This document shows positions 35,581-44,276 of a DNA stretch of 64,000 bases, in pieces. Both the position numbers and the translations under genes were made by a program. Source of the stretch: Hoeflea prorocentri (GTDB taxonomy: Bacteria; Pseudomonadota; Alphaproteobacteria; Rhizobiales; Rhizobiaceae). How positions within the stretch are numbered: the stretch's first letter is position 1; each line of letters starts with the position of its first letter. The notes beneath the pieces are model-generated. The model saw nothing but the letters and a program-made list of their open reading frames with translations. It had not been told where the DNA came from and searched no databases. The DNA is taken from assembly GCF_027944115.1 (NCBI RefSeq), contig NZ_JAPJZI010000001.1, positions 558,001 through 622,000 on the forward strand, given 5' to 3'.

Positions 35581-35594
35581 CTGACGCAGATCAA
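35581..35594. promoter_or_regulatory. FNR/FixK box upstream of the flavodoxin
   Basis: CTGACGCAGATCAA matches the dyad with one mismatch in the first base. It is 34 bases before the ATG at 35629, so a class II promoter would start at or next to the ATG. It is the exact reverse complement of the box at 11407. Confidence 0.55.
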
Positions 35595-35628
35595 GAACAA
35601 CCCGGGCAAAACTGGTTTGCTTGCGGGT

Positions 35629-36129
35629 ATGACCAAGATTCTTGTCGTCTACTATTCCTTGTCAGGCCACACCAGGCAGGTTGCAGAGGCAGTTGCGGAA
35701 CTGACCGGCGCCGATATTGAGATGCTGCAGGATGTGAAGCGTCGATCGGGTCTGTTCGGCTATATCAGATCTGCAATCGAGGCCGTGCGCGAGCGAAAAC
35801 CGGCCATCCGGCCGACAGAGTTCGACCCATCACAATACGACCTTGTTGTCATTGGAACGCCTGTATGGGCGGGCAAGATATGCGCGCCGATGCGGACATA
35901 TCTCGTCGACACGGTCAGCGATTTTCCCCCTGTGGCCTTTTTGTGCTGCCAGGGTGGCAATGGGGCGGAAAAGGTCTTCAGGCAGATGTCGGAACTGTGT
36001 TTCAGAAAGCCCGTTGCCACGCTGGTCGTAAACGACCGCGAACTGGCATCGGGAGCCCATCTGTCGAGGATGGATTCATTTGTTCAATCGCTGGTGTCCA
36101 GTGCAGACAATCTGAAGCTGGTCGAGTAG
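35629..36129 (+). CDS. Flavodoxin-fold protein
   Basis: A 166-residue FMN-binding-type protein. The phosphate loop SLSGHTRQVAEAVAE is at residues 9-23, and the isoalloxazine-side loops are GTPVWAGKICAPM (about 76-88) and CCQGGNGAEKVF. This matches the flavodoxin/NAD(P)H-quinone-reductase superfamily; a role as a low-potential electron carrier or quinone reductase is inferred. The ATG at 35629 begins the fold directly; a TTG 12 bases earlier is the alternative. It lies in the FNR/FixK-box island and is convergent with the P-type ATPase. Confidence 0.85.
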   Translation: MTKILVVYYSLSGHTRQVAEAVAELTGADIEMLQDVKRRSGLFGYIRSAIEAVRERKPAIRPTEFDPSQYDLVVIGTPVWAGKICAPMRTYLVDTVSDFPPVAFLCCQGGNGAEKVFRQMSELCFRKPVATLVVNDRELASGAHLSRMDSFVQSLVSSADNLKLVE

Positions 36130-36229
36130 TTTTTCTGCTTCTATCCCGGCTTGCCGGAGTCGGGAAAACTGGTTCCTTCAAATATTGCCCTTCAGGATGC
36201 GATGCCCGGGGCCGTTGTGTCACGGGCTG

Positions 36230-38947
36230 TCAGCGTTTCCATCCAAGTACCCGTCGGCGCAGCCATTTTTCACATTCAAGGATGAACAGCAGCGCGGTAC
36301 CGAACAGGATGATCAGTGCGCCGTGTTCCAGGGATATCGGCGCTGAGCCCAGTGTCGCATTCAAGAACGGTGTGTATGTAAAGGCCAATTGCGCCAGCAC
36401 GGTTAAGACCATACCGATCCATATCGCCGGTGTGCCGGCCAGACCGGAAAGCGTCAGCGATGCCAGGTGCAGATAGCGCACCGAAAACAGATAAAAGATC
36501 TCCATGACCACAATGGCGTTGACCGACAGGGTCTGCGCGTAGGGCAAGCCCTCGGTTTCGGCGGTGGACAGGAACAACCAGAACACGACCGCGGCCATCA
36601 AGACTGATACGAGGCCGACACGCCACACCATTTCAGTGTCGAGAAGGGAGGCCCGGCGGCCGCGAGGCGGTCTGTCCATGACGGTCGGCTCGGGCGGCTC
36701 GAACGCCAGTGTCAATCCGAGCGCTACCGCCGTCACCAGGTTGATCCAGAGGATCTGCACCGGTGTTATCGGCAGTGACAAACCGAGGAGTATTGCCGAC
36801 ATGATGATGAGCGCCTCACCGCCATTGGTCGGCAGGTTCCAGGCGATCACCTTGCGAATGTTGTCATAGACCGTACGACCCTCGCGTACCGCGGACGCAA
36901 TGGTTGCAAAATTGTCGTCGGCCAGCACGACCTCCGCGGCCTCCTTGGCGGCCTGCGTACCCTTGATTCCCATTGCTATCCCGACATCCGCACGTTTGAG
37001 AGCAGGGGCGTCATTGACACCGTCGCCGGTCATGGCGACCGTTTCGCCATCCGCCTGAAGTGCCTGCACGAGGCGTAGCTTGTGAATGGGTGCGGTGCGG
37101 GCAAAGACGCTGGAACTCTTGACGGCTGCGCGCAGTTCGTTGTCGTCAAAACCGTCAATGTCCGAGCCGCTGAGAACCTTGCCGTCTGAAGCCATGCCGA
37201 GCTGATCCGCAATTGCCTTTGCCGTCAGCGCATGATCGCCGGTGATCATCTTGACGGTGATCCCGGCACGCCGGCACTGGCGCATTGCGCTGACGGCCTC
37301 GGGGCGCGGCGGATCAATGAAGCCCGCAGCGCCGAGCAGATTGAAACCCGCTCCCATATCGGGAGAATCCGGCAAAGTGTCTCCGCTCCATTCCTTGCGG
37401 GCGAAAGCGAGGACCCTGCGACCCCTTTGCGCCATTGCATCGAATGCCGCATTCCATGCCGAGATGTCCAGGGGGTGCCGACCCTCCTGTCCCGCCTGAT
37501 GGCTACACATGGCAAGCACAACATGCGGAGCGCCTTTCAGGTAGATAAACGCAACGTCATCGGACTGGTTGAGTGTCGCCATGAAGCGGTTTTCAGCCTC
37601 GAAAGGCATCTCATCAATTCGCCGATGGTGTTGACGTTCAAGCGCCGTGTCAAAGCCAGCTTTTGCCGCGAGCGCAAGGAGCGCGCCTTCCATCGGATCT
37701 CCTGCAACACTCCAGGTTTGTTCGGCCGAGCAGTTCAGCTCGGCATCGTTGCAAAGCAGCCCGGCACGGATCATTTCGAATGCGGGGTGGTCGGGCTTGA
37801 GGCTGATAGCGGCGTTTGCAACGCTGATGTCGCCGACGGGGCCGTAACCTTCACCGGTGACATCCAGTGTTTCCAGATCGGGACCGGCAACGAGATTGCG
37901 CACAACCATCTCGTTTTGGGTCAGGGTTCCGGTCTTGTCGGTGCAGATCACGGATACGGCGCCGAGCGTCTCAACCGCCGGCAACCGGCGTATGACCGCG
38001 TTCCGCGCCGCCATGCGACGCACCCCGGTGGCGAGCGTTATGGTGATAACGGCAGGCAGGCCTTCCGGAATTGCAGAGACTGCCATGCCCACCATTGCAA
38101 GAAGGGCATATTCCGGCGCGTAGTCGCGCATAAGCACCGCGAAAGCGAAGAACACGGAGCAAAAGGACAGTATGATGACGGTTAGAATCTGGGCGAAGCG
38201 ATTGATTTGACGAAGCAGCGGTGTCTGCGTCTTTTCGATGCTTGCAAGGGCCGTGCCGATGCGGCCGACCTGCGCCTGCTTTCCGGTGGCGACGACAACA
38301 CCGGTGCACCGCCCGGCGGCAATCAATGTTCCCGAATACGCCATCGACGTGCGATCGCCGAGGGGCGTGTCACGATCAACAGGATCCGTCTGCTTGGTGG
38401 CCGGAACGGATTCTCCAGTCAGCGCCGCTTCCTCAACCCGAAGACCCCTTGCTTCAATCAGTCGCAGATCGGCCGGCACACGGTCGCCTGCCGCCAACAA
38501 TACGATGTCGCCAGGAACGAGTTCGCCGGCCGGGCGACCTTGGGCCTTGCCGTCGCGCAGAGCCAACGCCTGCAGCGGCAACATGGCGCGTACGGCTTCA
38601 AGCGCTTCTTCCGCCTTGCCTTCCTGCCAGTATCCGATGGCGGCGTTGACGATAACCACGGCAAGGATAACGATCGTATCGGTCCAGTGACCGAGAATTG
38701 CCGTTGCGCCGGCAGAGCCGATCAAAACCCATATGAGCAGATTGTTGAATTGTCGAAACAGACGTTGCAGCGCACCTGGGCGGGGGACATCCGGAAGTAC
38801 GTTTGCCCCGAATCGGGCACGCCGCGCCGCAGCTTCCTCGTCGCTCAACCCCTCAGGTCCCGTTTCAAGCTGCCCAAATGCGCTTTCCACGGGAAGGGTG
38901 TACCAAAGCTGGTCGTCGAATGGGCGGTGCGCACTGGCCGACATCAC
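36230..38947 (-). CDS. P-type cation-transporting ATPase (P2 class)
   Basis: A 905-residue ion pump with the layout of P2 ATPases. It has an N-terminal cation-ATPase domain, the actuator loop LTGES at about 176-180, the membrane motif AIPEGLP at 292-298, phosphorylated Asp337 in DKTGTLT and the hinge MTGDGVNDAP near 620. About ten membrane segments are seen, the last four to six at the C-terminus. The IPEGLP motif is that of Ca2+ or Na+/K+-type pumps rather than heavy-metal pumps; Ca2+, Mn2+ or Mg2+ are possible cargoes. Such pumps often accompany usp genes in low-oxygen regulons. No FNR/FixK box was seen in its own upstream region. Confidence 0.9.
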   Translation of the reverse strand: MMSASAHRPFDDQLWYTLPVESAFGQLETGPEGLSDEEAAARRARFGANVLPDVPRPGALQRLFRQFNNLLIWVLIGSAGATAILGHWTDTIVILAVVIVNAAIGYWQEGKAEEALEAVRAMLPLQALALRDGKAQGRPAGELVPGDIVLLAAGDRVPADLRLIEARGLRVEEAALTGESVPATKQTDPVDRDTPLGDRTSMAYSGTLIAAGRCTGVVVATGKQAQVGRIGTALASIEKTQTPLLRQINRFAQILTVIILSFCSVFFAFAVLMRDYAPEYALLAMVGMAVSAIPEGLPAVITITLATGVRRMAARNAVIRRLPAVETLGAVSVICTDKTGTLTQNEMVVRNLVAGPDLETLDVTGEGYGPVGDISVANAAISLKPDHPAFEMIRAGLLCNDAELNCSAEQTWSVAGDPMEGALLALAAKAGFDTALERQHHRRIDEMPFEAENRFMATLNQSDDVAFIYLKGAPHVVLAMCSHQAGQEGRHPLDISAWNAAFDAMAQRGRRVLAFARKEWSGDTLPDSPDMGAGFNLLGAAGFIDPPRPEAVSAMRQCRRAGITVKMITGDHALTAKAIADQLGMASDGKVLSGSDIDGFDDNELRAAVKSSSVFARTAPIHKLRLVQALQADGETVAMTGDGVNDAPALKRADVGIAMGIKGTQAAKEAAEVVLADDNFATIASAVREGRTVYDNIRKVIAWNLPTNGGEALIIMSAILLGLSLPITPVQILWINLVTAVALGLTLAFEPPEPTVMDRPPRGRRASLLDTEMVWRVGLVSVLMAAVVFWLFLSTAETEGLPYAQTLSVNAIVVMEIFYLFSVRYLHLASLTLSGLAGTPAIWIGMVLTVLAQLAFTYTPFLNATLGSAPISLEHGALIILFGTALLFILECEKWLRRRVLGWKR

Positions 38948-39397
38948 ATGCCCTCTTTCAAAGCTGCTTGCGAGGTTATGACAGTTCGAGTCTCGGAAGA
39001 ATGCTGCGGCTCTTCCAAACGTATTGATGGATTACGGGCCATGAATGGCGTGCGACAGGACTATAGACCGGCGAATGCATGAAGAGAACAGGCGTTTCAG
39101 CGCAGACTGTGTCCGTTGCGGCTTTTTCGAAATCATTCGTGTGCCGTGTGATGCGTGTTTTCCTCTTTTTGTGACCAACCATTTGCGGTTATGGGCGCAA
39201 GAGCTAGATTTTAGAATTGTTGTAAAGTAGAAGGTCGGGGTGCTCGCATTTCCAGGCAAGCCTGTCTTCGCTCGTTATGGGGAACAAGACTGCAAATGTC
39301 TTGCCCGGATAGCGGCCCATCCGCGAAGGCAGGACTACCCAAATTACGAAACCACGGTGCGAGAGAAATCGCAGGATCACGTAAAAGGGAGACCAAA
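38948..39397. other. Long intergenic region upstream of the ATPase and bacterioferritin genes
   Basis: About 450 bases between divergent genes. It contains an Irr-type box (39210-39226) and the ribosome site AAGGGAG of bfr at its right end. A 51-codon open frame (39075-39230) encodes two CxxC pairs but has no ribosome site and overlaps the Irr box, so it was not called. The remainder shows nothing recognisable. Confidence 0.6.
39210..39226. promoter_or_regulatory. Candidate Irr box (ICE) upstream of bfr
   Basis: TTTAGAATTGTTGTAAA fits the rhizobial iron control element TTTRGAAYNRTTCYAAA with a single mismatch. It is 171 bases upstream of the bacterioferritin ATG. Irr commonly represses bfr under iron limitation in this order. 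Confidence 0.6.
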
Positions 39398-39883
39398 ATG
39401 AAGGGCAGCAAAAAGGTTATCGACTATCTCAACGATGCACTCAAACATGAGCTGACGGCGTCAAGCCAGTTCTGGCTGCATTACCGCCTCATGGACGATT
39501 GGGGTTTCGGCAAGCTTGCCGCCAAATGGCGTGAGGAATCGATCGAGGAAATGCAGCACGCGGACGATCTGATCGTGCGGATCATCTTCCTCGAAGGCCA
39601 TCCGAATTTGCAGACCCTCAACCCTTTGAGGATCGGCGAGAACGTCAAGGATATTCTTGATGCGGATCTTGTCGCCGAATATGAGGCGCGGGCGCTTTAC
39701 AAGGAGGCGCGCGATGTGTGCCGGGAAGAGGGCGACTACGTATCAATGGCGCTTTTTGAGAAACTGATGTCCGACGAGGAAGGACATATCGACTTTCTTG
39801 AAACACAGATCGATCTCTACAAGACGCTTGGCGAGCAGCAATACTGCCTGCTTAATGCGGATTCCGCAGACAAGGCCGAGTAA
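39398..39883 (+). CDS. bfr: Bacterioferritin
   Basis: A 161-residue iron-storage haem protein that forms 24-mers. Every ferroxidase ligand is present at the canonical number: Glu18, Glu51, His54, Glu94, Glu127 and His130. The haem axial Met52 is also kept ([10 protein letters not shown]). The ATG at 39398 follows AAGGGAG at good spacing; the frame is open a further 102 bases upstream but that part has no family similarity. It is convergent with hmuV and separated from it by a perfect hairpin. It probably stores iron released from imported haem. Confidence 0.97.
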   Translation: MKGSKKVIDYLNDALKHELTASSQFWLHYRLMDDWGFGKLAAKWREESIEEMQHADDLIVRIIFLEGHPNLQTLNPLRIGENVKDILDADLVAEYEARALYKEARDVCREEGDYVSMALFEKLMSDEEGHIDFLETQIDLYKTLGEQQYCLLNADSADKAE

Positions 39884-39901
39884 CGCTCAACACCGGACGA
39901 G

Positions 39902-39925
39902 GCCGCGCGGTTATGACCGCGCGGC
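39902..39925. terminator. Perfect hairpin between bfr and hmuV
   Basis: GCCGCGCGGT (39902-39911) pairs with ACCGCGCGGC (39916-39925) around the tetraloop TATG. It sits between convergent genes and overlaps the hmuV stop, so it may end both transcripts. Confidence 0.6.
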
Positions 39926-40738
39926 ACTTTGACCAGCAGAGGCCACGCCGTTGGCCATGGCTGATTGCGGCAGGACAAATGTTGTGTCCCGAGGTGCCTG
40001 ATCGACCTGCAGGTCGCAGTCGAAGACGGACCGGAGCAGATCTGTCTTGATGACCTTGCTCGGCGCTCCGAATTCGACGCATCGGCCCCCTTTCATGGCC
40101 AAAACCTTGTCGGAATACATAGATGTCAGGTTCAGGTCATGCAGGACCGCAAGAACCCCTCCGCCTTTGCGGACATAGTCCCGTGCGATATCCATGATGA
40201 TGAGCTGATGGCGGATGTCGAGGCTTGAAATAGGCTCATCGAGAAAGAGAAACCGCGACCTGTTGTCGAAAACCGGTTCCCAGACCTGGCACAACACGCG
40301 GGCCAGTTGCACTCTTTGTTGTTCTCCGCCCGAGAGTTCCTGGTAGAAACGCCCGACGAAGCCTTCAAGGTCGACGCGCTCCAGTGCCTGTTCAACCAGA
40401 CGTTCCGCGACTTGAACGGGGACGCCTGAACGACCGGTCGTCAGGCCGAACCGTACGACCTCGCGAACCGTAAACGGAAAGGACAGGTGCGAAATCTGTG
40501 GCAGAACCGCCCGCCACAGAGCCATTTCCCAAGGTTGATGCTTCGCAATCTCGCGTCCATAAAACCGAACGGAGCCAGAATAGGCGAGATCACCCGATAC
40601 GGCGCGCAAAAGCGTTGTCTTGCCGCTTCCGTTCGGCCCGATGATCGTCGTGATCTCACCTGCCGATGCCCGGAAACTCGCGTTTTCGACGATTGGCTTG
40701 CGGCCGATATGAACTGTTGTTTTGTTGACTTCGATCAT
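39911..40738 (-). CDS. hmuV: Haem ABC transporter ATP-binding protein
   Basis: A 275-residue ABC ATPase of the haem/cobalamin (HmuV/BtuD) group. Walker A GPNGSGKTT is at about 34-42, the signature LSGGEQQRVQLARVL near 143-157, and Walker B FLFLDEPISSLD near 172-183. It provides the energy for haem import through HmuU. It is the last gene of the leftward order hemP-hmuS-hmuT-hmuU-hmuV, 16 bases after hmuU. Confidence 0.95.
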   Translation of the reverse strand: MIEVNKTTVHIGRKPIVENASFRASAGEITTIIGPNGSGKTTLLRAVSGDLAYSGSVRFYGREIAKHQPWEMALWRAVLPQISHLSFPFTVREVVRFGLTTGRSGVPVQVAERLVEQALERVDLEGFVGRFYQELSGGEQQRVQLARVLCQVWEPVFDNRSRFLFLDEPISSLDIRHQLIIMDIARDYVRKGGGVLAVLHDLNLTSMYSDKVLAMKGGRCVEFGAPSKVIKTDLLRSVFDCDLQVDQAPRDTTFVLPQSAMANGVASAGQSAARS

Positions 40739-40754
40739 CGTTAATCTCGAAAGC

Positions 40755-41861
40755 TCACAGATCCAGAACGCCGCGTCGGTTCAGCAGTATCCAGAGGAAA
40801 AACGGCGAGCCGACCAGGGCGGTTATGATGCCGATCGGAAGTTCGGCCGGTGCAACGATTGTCCGGGCTGCGGCGTCTGCTGCCAGGAGCATGCTTGCTC
40901 CAAGGAGCGCCGAAGCCGGCAAAAGGAACCGATGGTCGGGTCCGATCAGCAGACGAAGCAGATGGGGAACGACAATGCCGACAAAACCGATAATTCCGCT
41001 GACGGCGACAGCTGCCCCGGTTGCCGCGGCAACAAAGATGATTGCCATCACTTTGAATCTCTGGACCGACAATCCCATATGCCGCGCCGCCGCCTCGCCA
41101 AGGGTCATGGCATTGAGGCCGCTTGCCAGAAGCGGGCTGACAACCAAAATCACCAGGATGATTGGACCGGCTGCGAACACTTTCGTCCAGTTTGCTCCGG
41201 CGAGCGAGCCAAGGCTCCAGAAGGTCAGGTCGCGCAATTGCTGATCATCGGCAAGGAAAATCAAAATTCCGGTCGCCGCACCGGCCAGCGCCGCCAGGGC
41301 AATTCCGGCAAGCAGCATCGTTGCCACCGAGGTCATGCCATGCCGTGTCGACACCCGATAGAGCAAGAGCGTCGTCAGCAAACCACCGACAAAAGCCGCA
41401 AGCGGCAGCGCATATATGCCGGCGAGAGTTGCAAGCGGCGCGAGGATTGTCGGTCCGAGGACGATCATCGACACCGCACCCAGGGCTGCTCCTGAGGAGA
41501 CGCCAACAATGCCGGGGTCGGCAAGCGGGTTGCGGAACAGGCCCTGCATGACTGCGCCGCACACAGCCAGGCCCGCACCGACCAGAATGCCCATGGCTGC
41601 GCGGGGCAGGCGGATATCGTTGATGATGATGTGATCGCGCTGGCTCAGTTCCGGTTCGATGCCGAGAAATGGAGCGATCCAGGATTTTACCACTGCAAGC
41701 GCGGACGCGTCTGAAGCACCGGTGGCGAGGCTGAACAAAAAGGTTGCGCAGAGCAGGCCTAGCAGCACCACGATCGACGCACGGGCGCGCTGCGAGCGGT
41801 CTCCTTCTGCAATTTGCCTTGTAGGTCGTGATCGGCCGGAAGCCGGCGCTCGTTGCAACAT
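40755..41861 (-). CDS. hmuU: Haem ABC transporter permease (FecCD family)
   Basis: A 368-residue inner-membrane permease with about ten hydrophobic segments. Family landmarks include RLPRAAMGILVGAGLAVCG (about 102-120), NPLADPGIVGVSSGAALGA and GIIGFVGIVVPHLLRLLIG. These are the standard motifs of FecCD/BtuC permeases. The start is two bases from the hmuT stop, which suggests coupled translation. It forms the haem channel with two HmuV subunits. Confidence 0.95.
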   Translation of the reverse strand: MLQRAPASGRSRPTRQIAEGDRSQRARASIVVLLGLLCATFLFSLATGASDASALAVVKSWIAPFLGIEPELSQRDHIIINDIRLPRAAMGILVGAGLAVCGAVMQGLFRNPLADPGIVGVSSGAALGAVSMIVLGPTILAPLATLAGIYALPLAAFVGGLLTTLLLYRVSTRHGMTSVATMLLAGIALAALAGAATGILIFLADDQQLRDLTFWSLGSLAGANWTKVFAAGPIILVILVVSPLLASGLNAMTLGEAAARHMGLSVQRFKVMAIIFVAAATGAAVAVSGIIGFVGIVVPHLLRLLIGPDHRFLLPASALLGASMLLAADAAARTIVAPAELPIGIITALVGSPFFLWILLNRRGVLDL

Positions 41862-41863
41862 TG

Positions 41864-42730
41864 TTAATTGTCGTTGCCATTGAGCGAGGCCGAGAGCTCG
41901 CGAACAGCCTCAGCGGTGCGCGGGCCAAAACCCAGAAGGTACTGGCCGCCCATTTCCACGATAGCCGCGTTTTTTCCTGCCGGCGTCGCATTCAGCGCCG
42001 GGTGTCCAAGTACGGATTCGCGGTTCATCTGGTGATTGCCGGTCCGGCTCATGACGAGAATGATGTCGGGCGCAGCAGTGATGATGGCTTCATCATTGAC
42101 CTGCTTGTAGCCGCTGAAGTCGGAAAGCGCGTTTTCGCCGCCGGCCATTTCGATGATCGCGGCGGCGCTGGTATTGGCACCTGCCGCCAGAACCCGGCCG
42201 CCCTGGAGGCTGAGAACAAACAGCACCCGCCGCTGTTGCGAGACCTGTGCCGCCTGTCGCTGGGCCCGGCTGACATCGGCCTCCACCTGTTTGGCCAGGG
42301 CCTCGGCCTTGTTCGCGACGCCGAGGGCGTTTCCGACGGCAATGATCTTTGCGACGATGCCATCGCGATCGAACCTTTCGGGAATTGTTACGATCGGTAC
42401 ACTTGCGCCCTTGAGCGCTTCAAGTGCCTCGGGAGGCCCGGACCCTTCGAGTGCGAGGATCATGTCCGGACCAACGGAAAGAACCCCTTCCGGCGAGAGG
42501 GCGCGGATATAACCGACATCGGGCAGTTTCGTTGCGTCCTCGGGATAGTTGCTGGTGGTGTCACGTGCGACCAGCCTGTCCTGTTCGCCGAGAGCGAAGA
42601 CGATTTCGGTTATTGAGCCGCCGATTGAGACAATGCTGCCCGCATCCTTGTTTGCGTGGGCCGCTGACACCGCCAGGAGCAAGAACAGAATGACGACATC
42701 GCTCAAGGACTTTATCTTTTGCAAAAACAT
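41864..42730 (-). CDS. hmuT: Periplasmic haem-binding protein
   Basis: The ATG at 42730 was chosen because it has GAGAGGC upstream and opens a signal peptide (FLQKIKSLSDVVILFLLLAV, then SAAHA). An earlier start at 42802 adds an unrelated 24-residue leader. The mature protein, out of 288 residues in all, is a cluster A/class III binding protein. It has IVSIGGSITEIVFALGEQDRLVARDTTS near the N-terminus (shown in part: GGSITEIVFALGEQDR); a Tyr in SNYPEDA is the probable haem ligand. It passes haem from the outer-membrane receptor to HmuUV. Confidence 0.93.
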   Translation of the reverse strand: MFLQKIKSLSDVVILFLLLAVSAAHANKDAGSIVSIGGSITEIVFALGEQDRLVARDTTSNYPEDATKLPDVGYIRALSPEGVLSVGPDMILALEGSGPPEALEALKGASVPIVTIPERFDRDGIVAKIIAVGNALGVANKAEALAKQVEADVSRAQRQAAQVSQQRRVLFVLSLQGGRVLAAGANTSAAAIIEMAGGENALSDFSGYKQVNDEAIITAAPDIILVMSRTGNHQMNRESVLGHPALNATPAGKNAAIVEMGGQYLLGFGPRTAEAVRELSASLNGNDN

Positions 42731-42761
42731 GATTGCCTCTCGGAAAATCACAAGTGGCCGG

Positions 42762-43847
42762 TTAGGCGACTGCGTTTGAAATTGCGGACGGATCGACAGC
42801 ACGTTTGGGCAGGTTCTCCATCACCAGCCTCCAGTCGTTGCGCTCATCTGCGCCTTCCCGGCGTACGCCGAAGAACTGAATGATCAGGTCACCGTTGCCG
42901 TTATAGGCTTCCAGGGAGGTCACGTGCCCGTCCTTGTTGGGTTTACGAACTGCCCAGAGCTCGTCGATATGATCGGCCCGAAGATGAAGGTGAAAACCCG
43001 GATCCAGGATGTTGAGCCACGGTCCCATCTGCTTGATCTGATGGATGGGACCGCTGTGGATCTGGACAACACCGGGGCTGGCGACAAAGCACATGATCGG
43101 GATGTCTTCGGTCACGCATATGTTCAGTGCGGCGAGCAGAGCGCTTTTGTGGAGTTGCCAGGCGAATTCATCGTCGATTGCACTGACCGCCTGATGCCGT
43201 GTCAGGTTCAGCCGGCGCAGGATGCCGGCAAATTGATGAACGTCTTTCATTGCCGCCCAACGGTTTCGCATATCTGCCAAATCGGCGTCGTGGACAACTC
43301 TTGGCCGGCTGCCTGTTTGCGGACGAGGCTTGATCCGCAGAACCTCATTCTGATCGTCACCTTTGAGCTGCGCGACCAGACGGTTGAAGGCCTTCAGGTC
43401 GGAGTTCGGTCTCAGATGGATTTTGTGAACCGCATCGCCATAGGCGTCGAAGAACTGGAGGCTGCGGGTGGTGTTTTCCGCGGCGTGTTTTTCGACCGCA
43501 AATCCATGCACCCATGCCGCACCCTTGATGCGCAGGTCGATGTCCTCGCCCAATACGATTGCACCTCGATCGCTGGTGCGCACCCCATCATAGACGCCGA
43601 TTTTCTCGTGCACGGCGCTCTCATTTCGGGTCAGCGCCATGACTTCGCCAAGGGATTCAAGTCCGTTCAGAATATTGTTGATGCGCATTTCAAGACGGGT
43701 GCTGCGCTGCCCGCACCACGAGGCAATGATGTCGGCCTCAGACACGCCAAGTTTTAATGCGAGATCCCGCTCACGCATTTTGGGATTATCCAGACAGGCC
43801 TGCCTGATGCTTTCGGGGCCGCTGTCTGCTGTTGTCATTTGTGCCAT
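42762..43847 (-). CDS. hmuS: Haemin-degrading/haem-trafficking protein HmuS
   Basis: A 361-residue cytoplasmic protein made of two HemS/ChuX repeats (about residues 20-175 and 195-345). The N-terminal repeat has MTRNESAVHEKIGVYDG-type sequence (ALTRNESAVHEKIGVYDG), and the second has the haem-binding His region around LNICVTEDIPIMCFVASPG. It receives haem after import and either degrades it or hands it on; the two roles are both reported in this family. It is encoded between hemP and hmuT. A start three codons later (43838) is possible. Confidence 0.92.
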   Translation of the reverse strand: MAQMTTADSGPESIRQACLDNPKMRERDLALKLGVSEADIIASWCGQRSTRLEMRINNILNGLESLGEVMALTRNESAVHEKIGVYDGVRTSDRGAIVLGEDIDLRIKGAAWVHGFAVEKHAAENTTRSLQFFDAYGDAVHKIHLRPNSDLKAFNRLVAQLKGDDQNEVLRIKPRPQTGSRPRVVHDADLADMRNRWAAMKDVHQFAGILRRLNLTRHQAVSAIDDEFAWQLHKSALLAALNICVTEDIPIMCFVASPGVVQIHSGPIHQIKQMGPWLNILDPGFHLHLRADHIDELWAVRKPNKDGHVTSLEAYNGNGDLIIQFFGVRREGADERNDWRLVMENLPKRAVDPSAISNAVA

Positions 43848-43879
43848 CGTTATCGTCCAACCGGTATGAGTGAAGTGCG

Positions 43880-44065
43880 TTATTTGTTGAGGATGAGCTT
43901 TCCATGGCGTGTGATCTTCAACCGGTAGATCGCACCATGGTGATCAATGTTGAGTTCTTTGGCGCCAAGGAAAAGGTCCTGGCTTTTCAGCGTCCTGACA
44001 GCGGTTTGACTGTTTTCAGCCTCTCCTTGCCGCGTTGTCTTCGGTTCCCAGCTCGGCTGTTGCAT
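43880..44065 (-). CDS. hemP: Haemin uptake protein HemP
   Basis: A 61-residue protein of the HemP/HmuP family. The conserved core is SQDLFLGAKELNIDHHGAIY followed by RLKITRHGKLILNK at the C-terminus. The ATG at 44065 has GGAG eight bases upstream; a TTG two codons earlier is too close to it. In rhizobia HmuP is a co-activator needed for expression of the haem receptor. It is the first gene of the leftward haem operon and is divergent from the receptor gene, with an iron-responsive box between them. Confidence 0.92.
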   Translation of the reverse strand: MQQPSWEPKTTRQGEAENSQTAVRTLKSQDLFLGAKELNIDHHGAIYRLKITRHGKLILNK

Positions 44066-44132
44066 TTTCAAATCTCCGTCCCGGTCCTTCGGGTTGCTAT
44101 GAACGCAGGCAGTACATTGCCGGCACCAAACT

Positions 44133-44147
44133 TGACAAAAAAAATCA
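44133..44147. promoter_or_regulatory. Candidate RirA box (IRO) between hemP and the receptor gene
   Basis: TGACAAAAAAAATCA has the form TGA-N9-TCA. It is 67 bases from hemP and 129 bases from the receptor start. The motif is short, so chance matches are possible; a second copy upstream of the TonB operon adds support. It overlaps a TTGACA hexamer. Confidence 0.5.
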
Positions 44148-44276
44148 TATTAATTAGGCAGTGCAATACCGGAGTGGGATTGTCAAGTTTTGGCAAGGAT
44201 AATTCCGGACCAAACCAGAGTAATCAGCCAGCAAGCCGGTCGGTCAGCGAGCTCACGAAATCTTTGAGGGTTCGAA

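Noticed and set aside
37232-38185. 317-codon open frame opposite the P-type ATPase
   Set aside because: Antisense shadow of a gene with all catalytic motifs; composition is that of a complement frame.
39075-39230. 51-codon frame with two CxxC pairs (CVRC, CDAC) upstream of bfr
   Set aside because: No ribosome site, no family resemblance, and its end overlaps the Irr-type box. A chance frame is more likely, though conservation was not tested.
44132-44160. TTGACA followed by an AT-rich stretch, read as a strong promoter for the haem receptor
   Set aside because: No convincing -10 hexamer is found 16-18 bases downstream; only the RirA-type box was kept.
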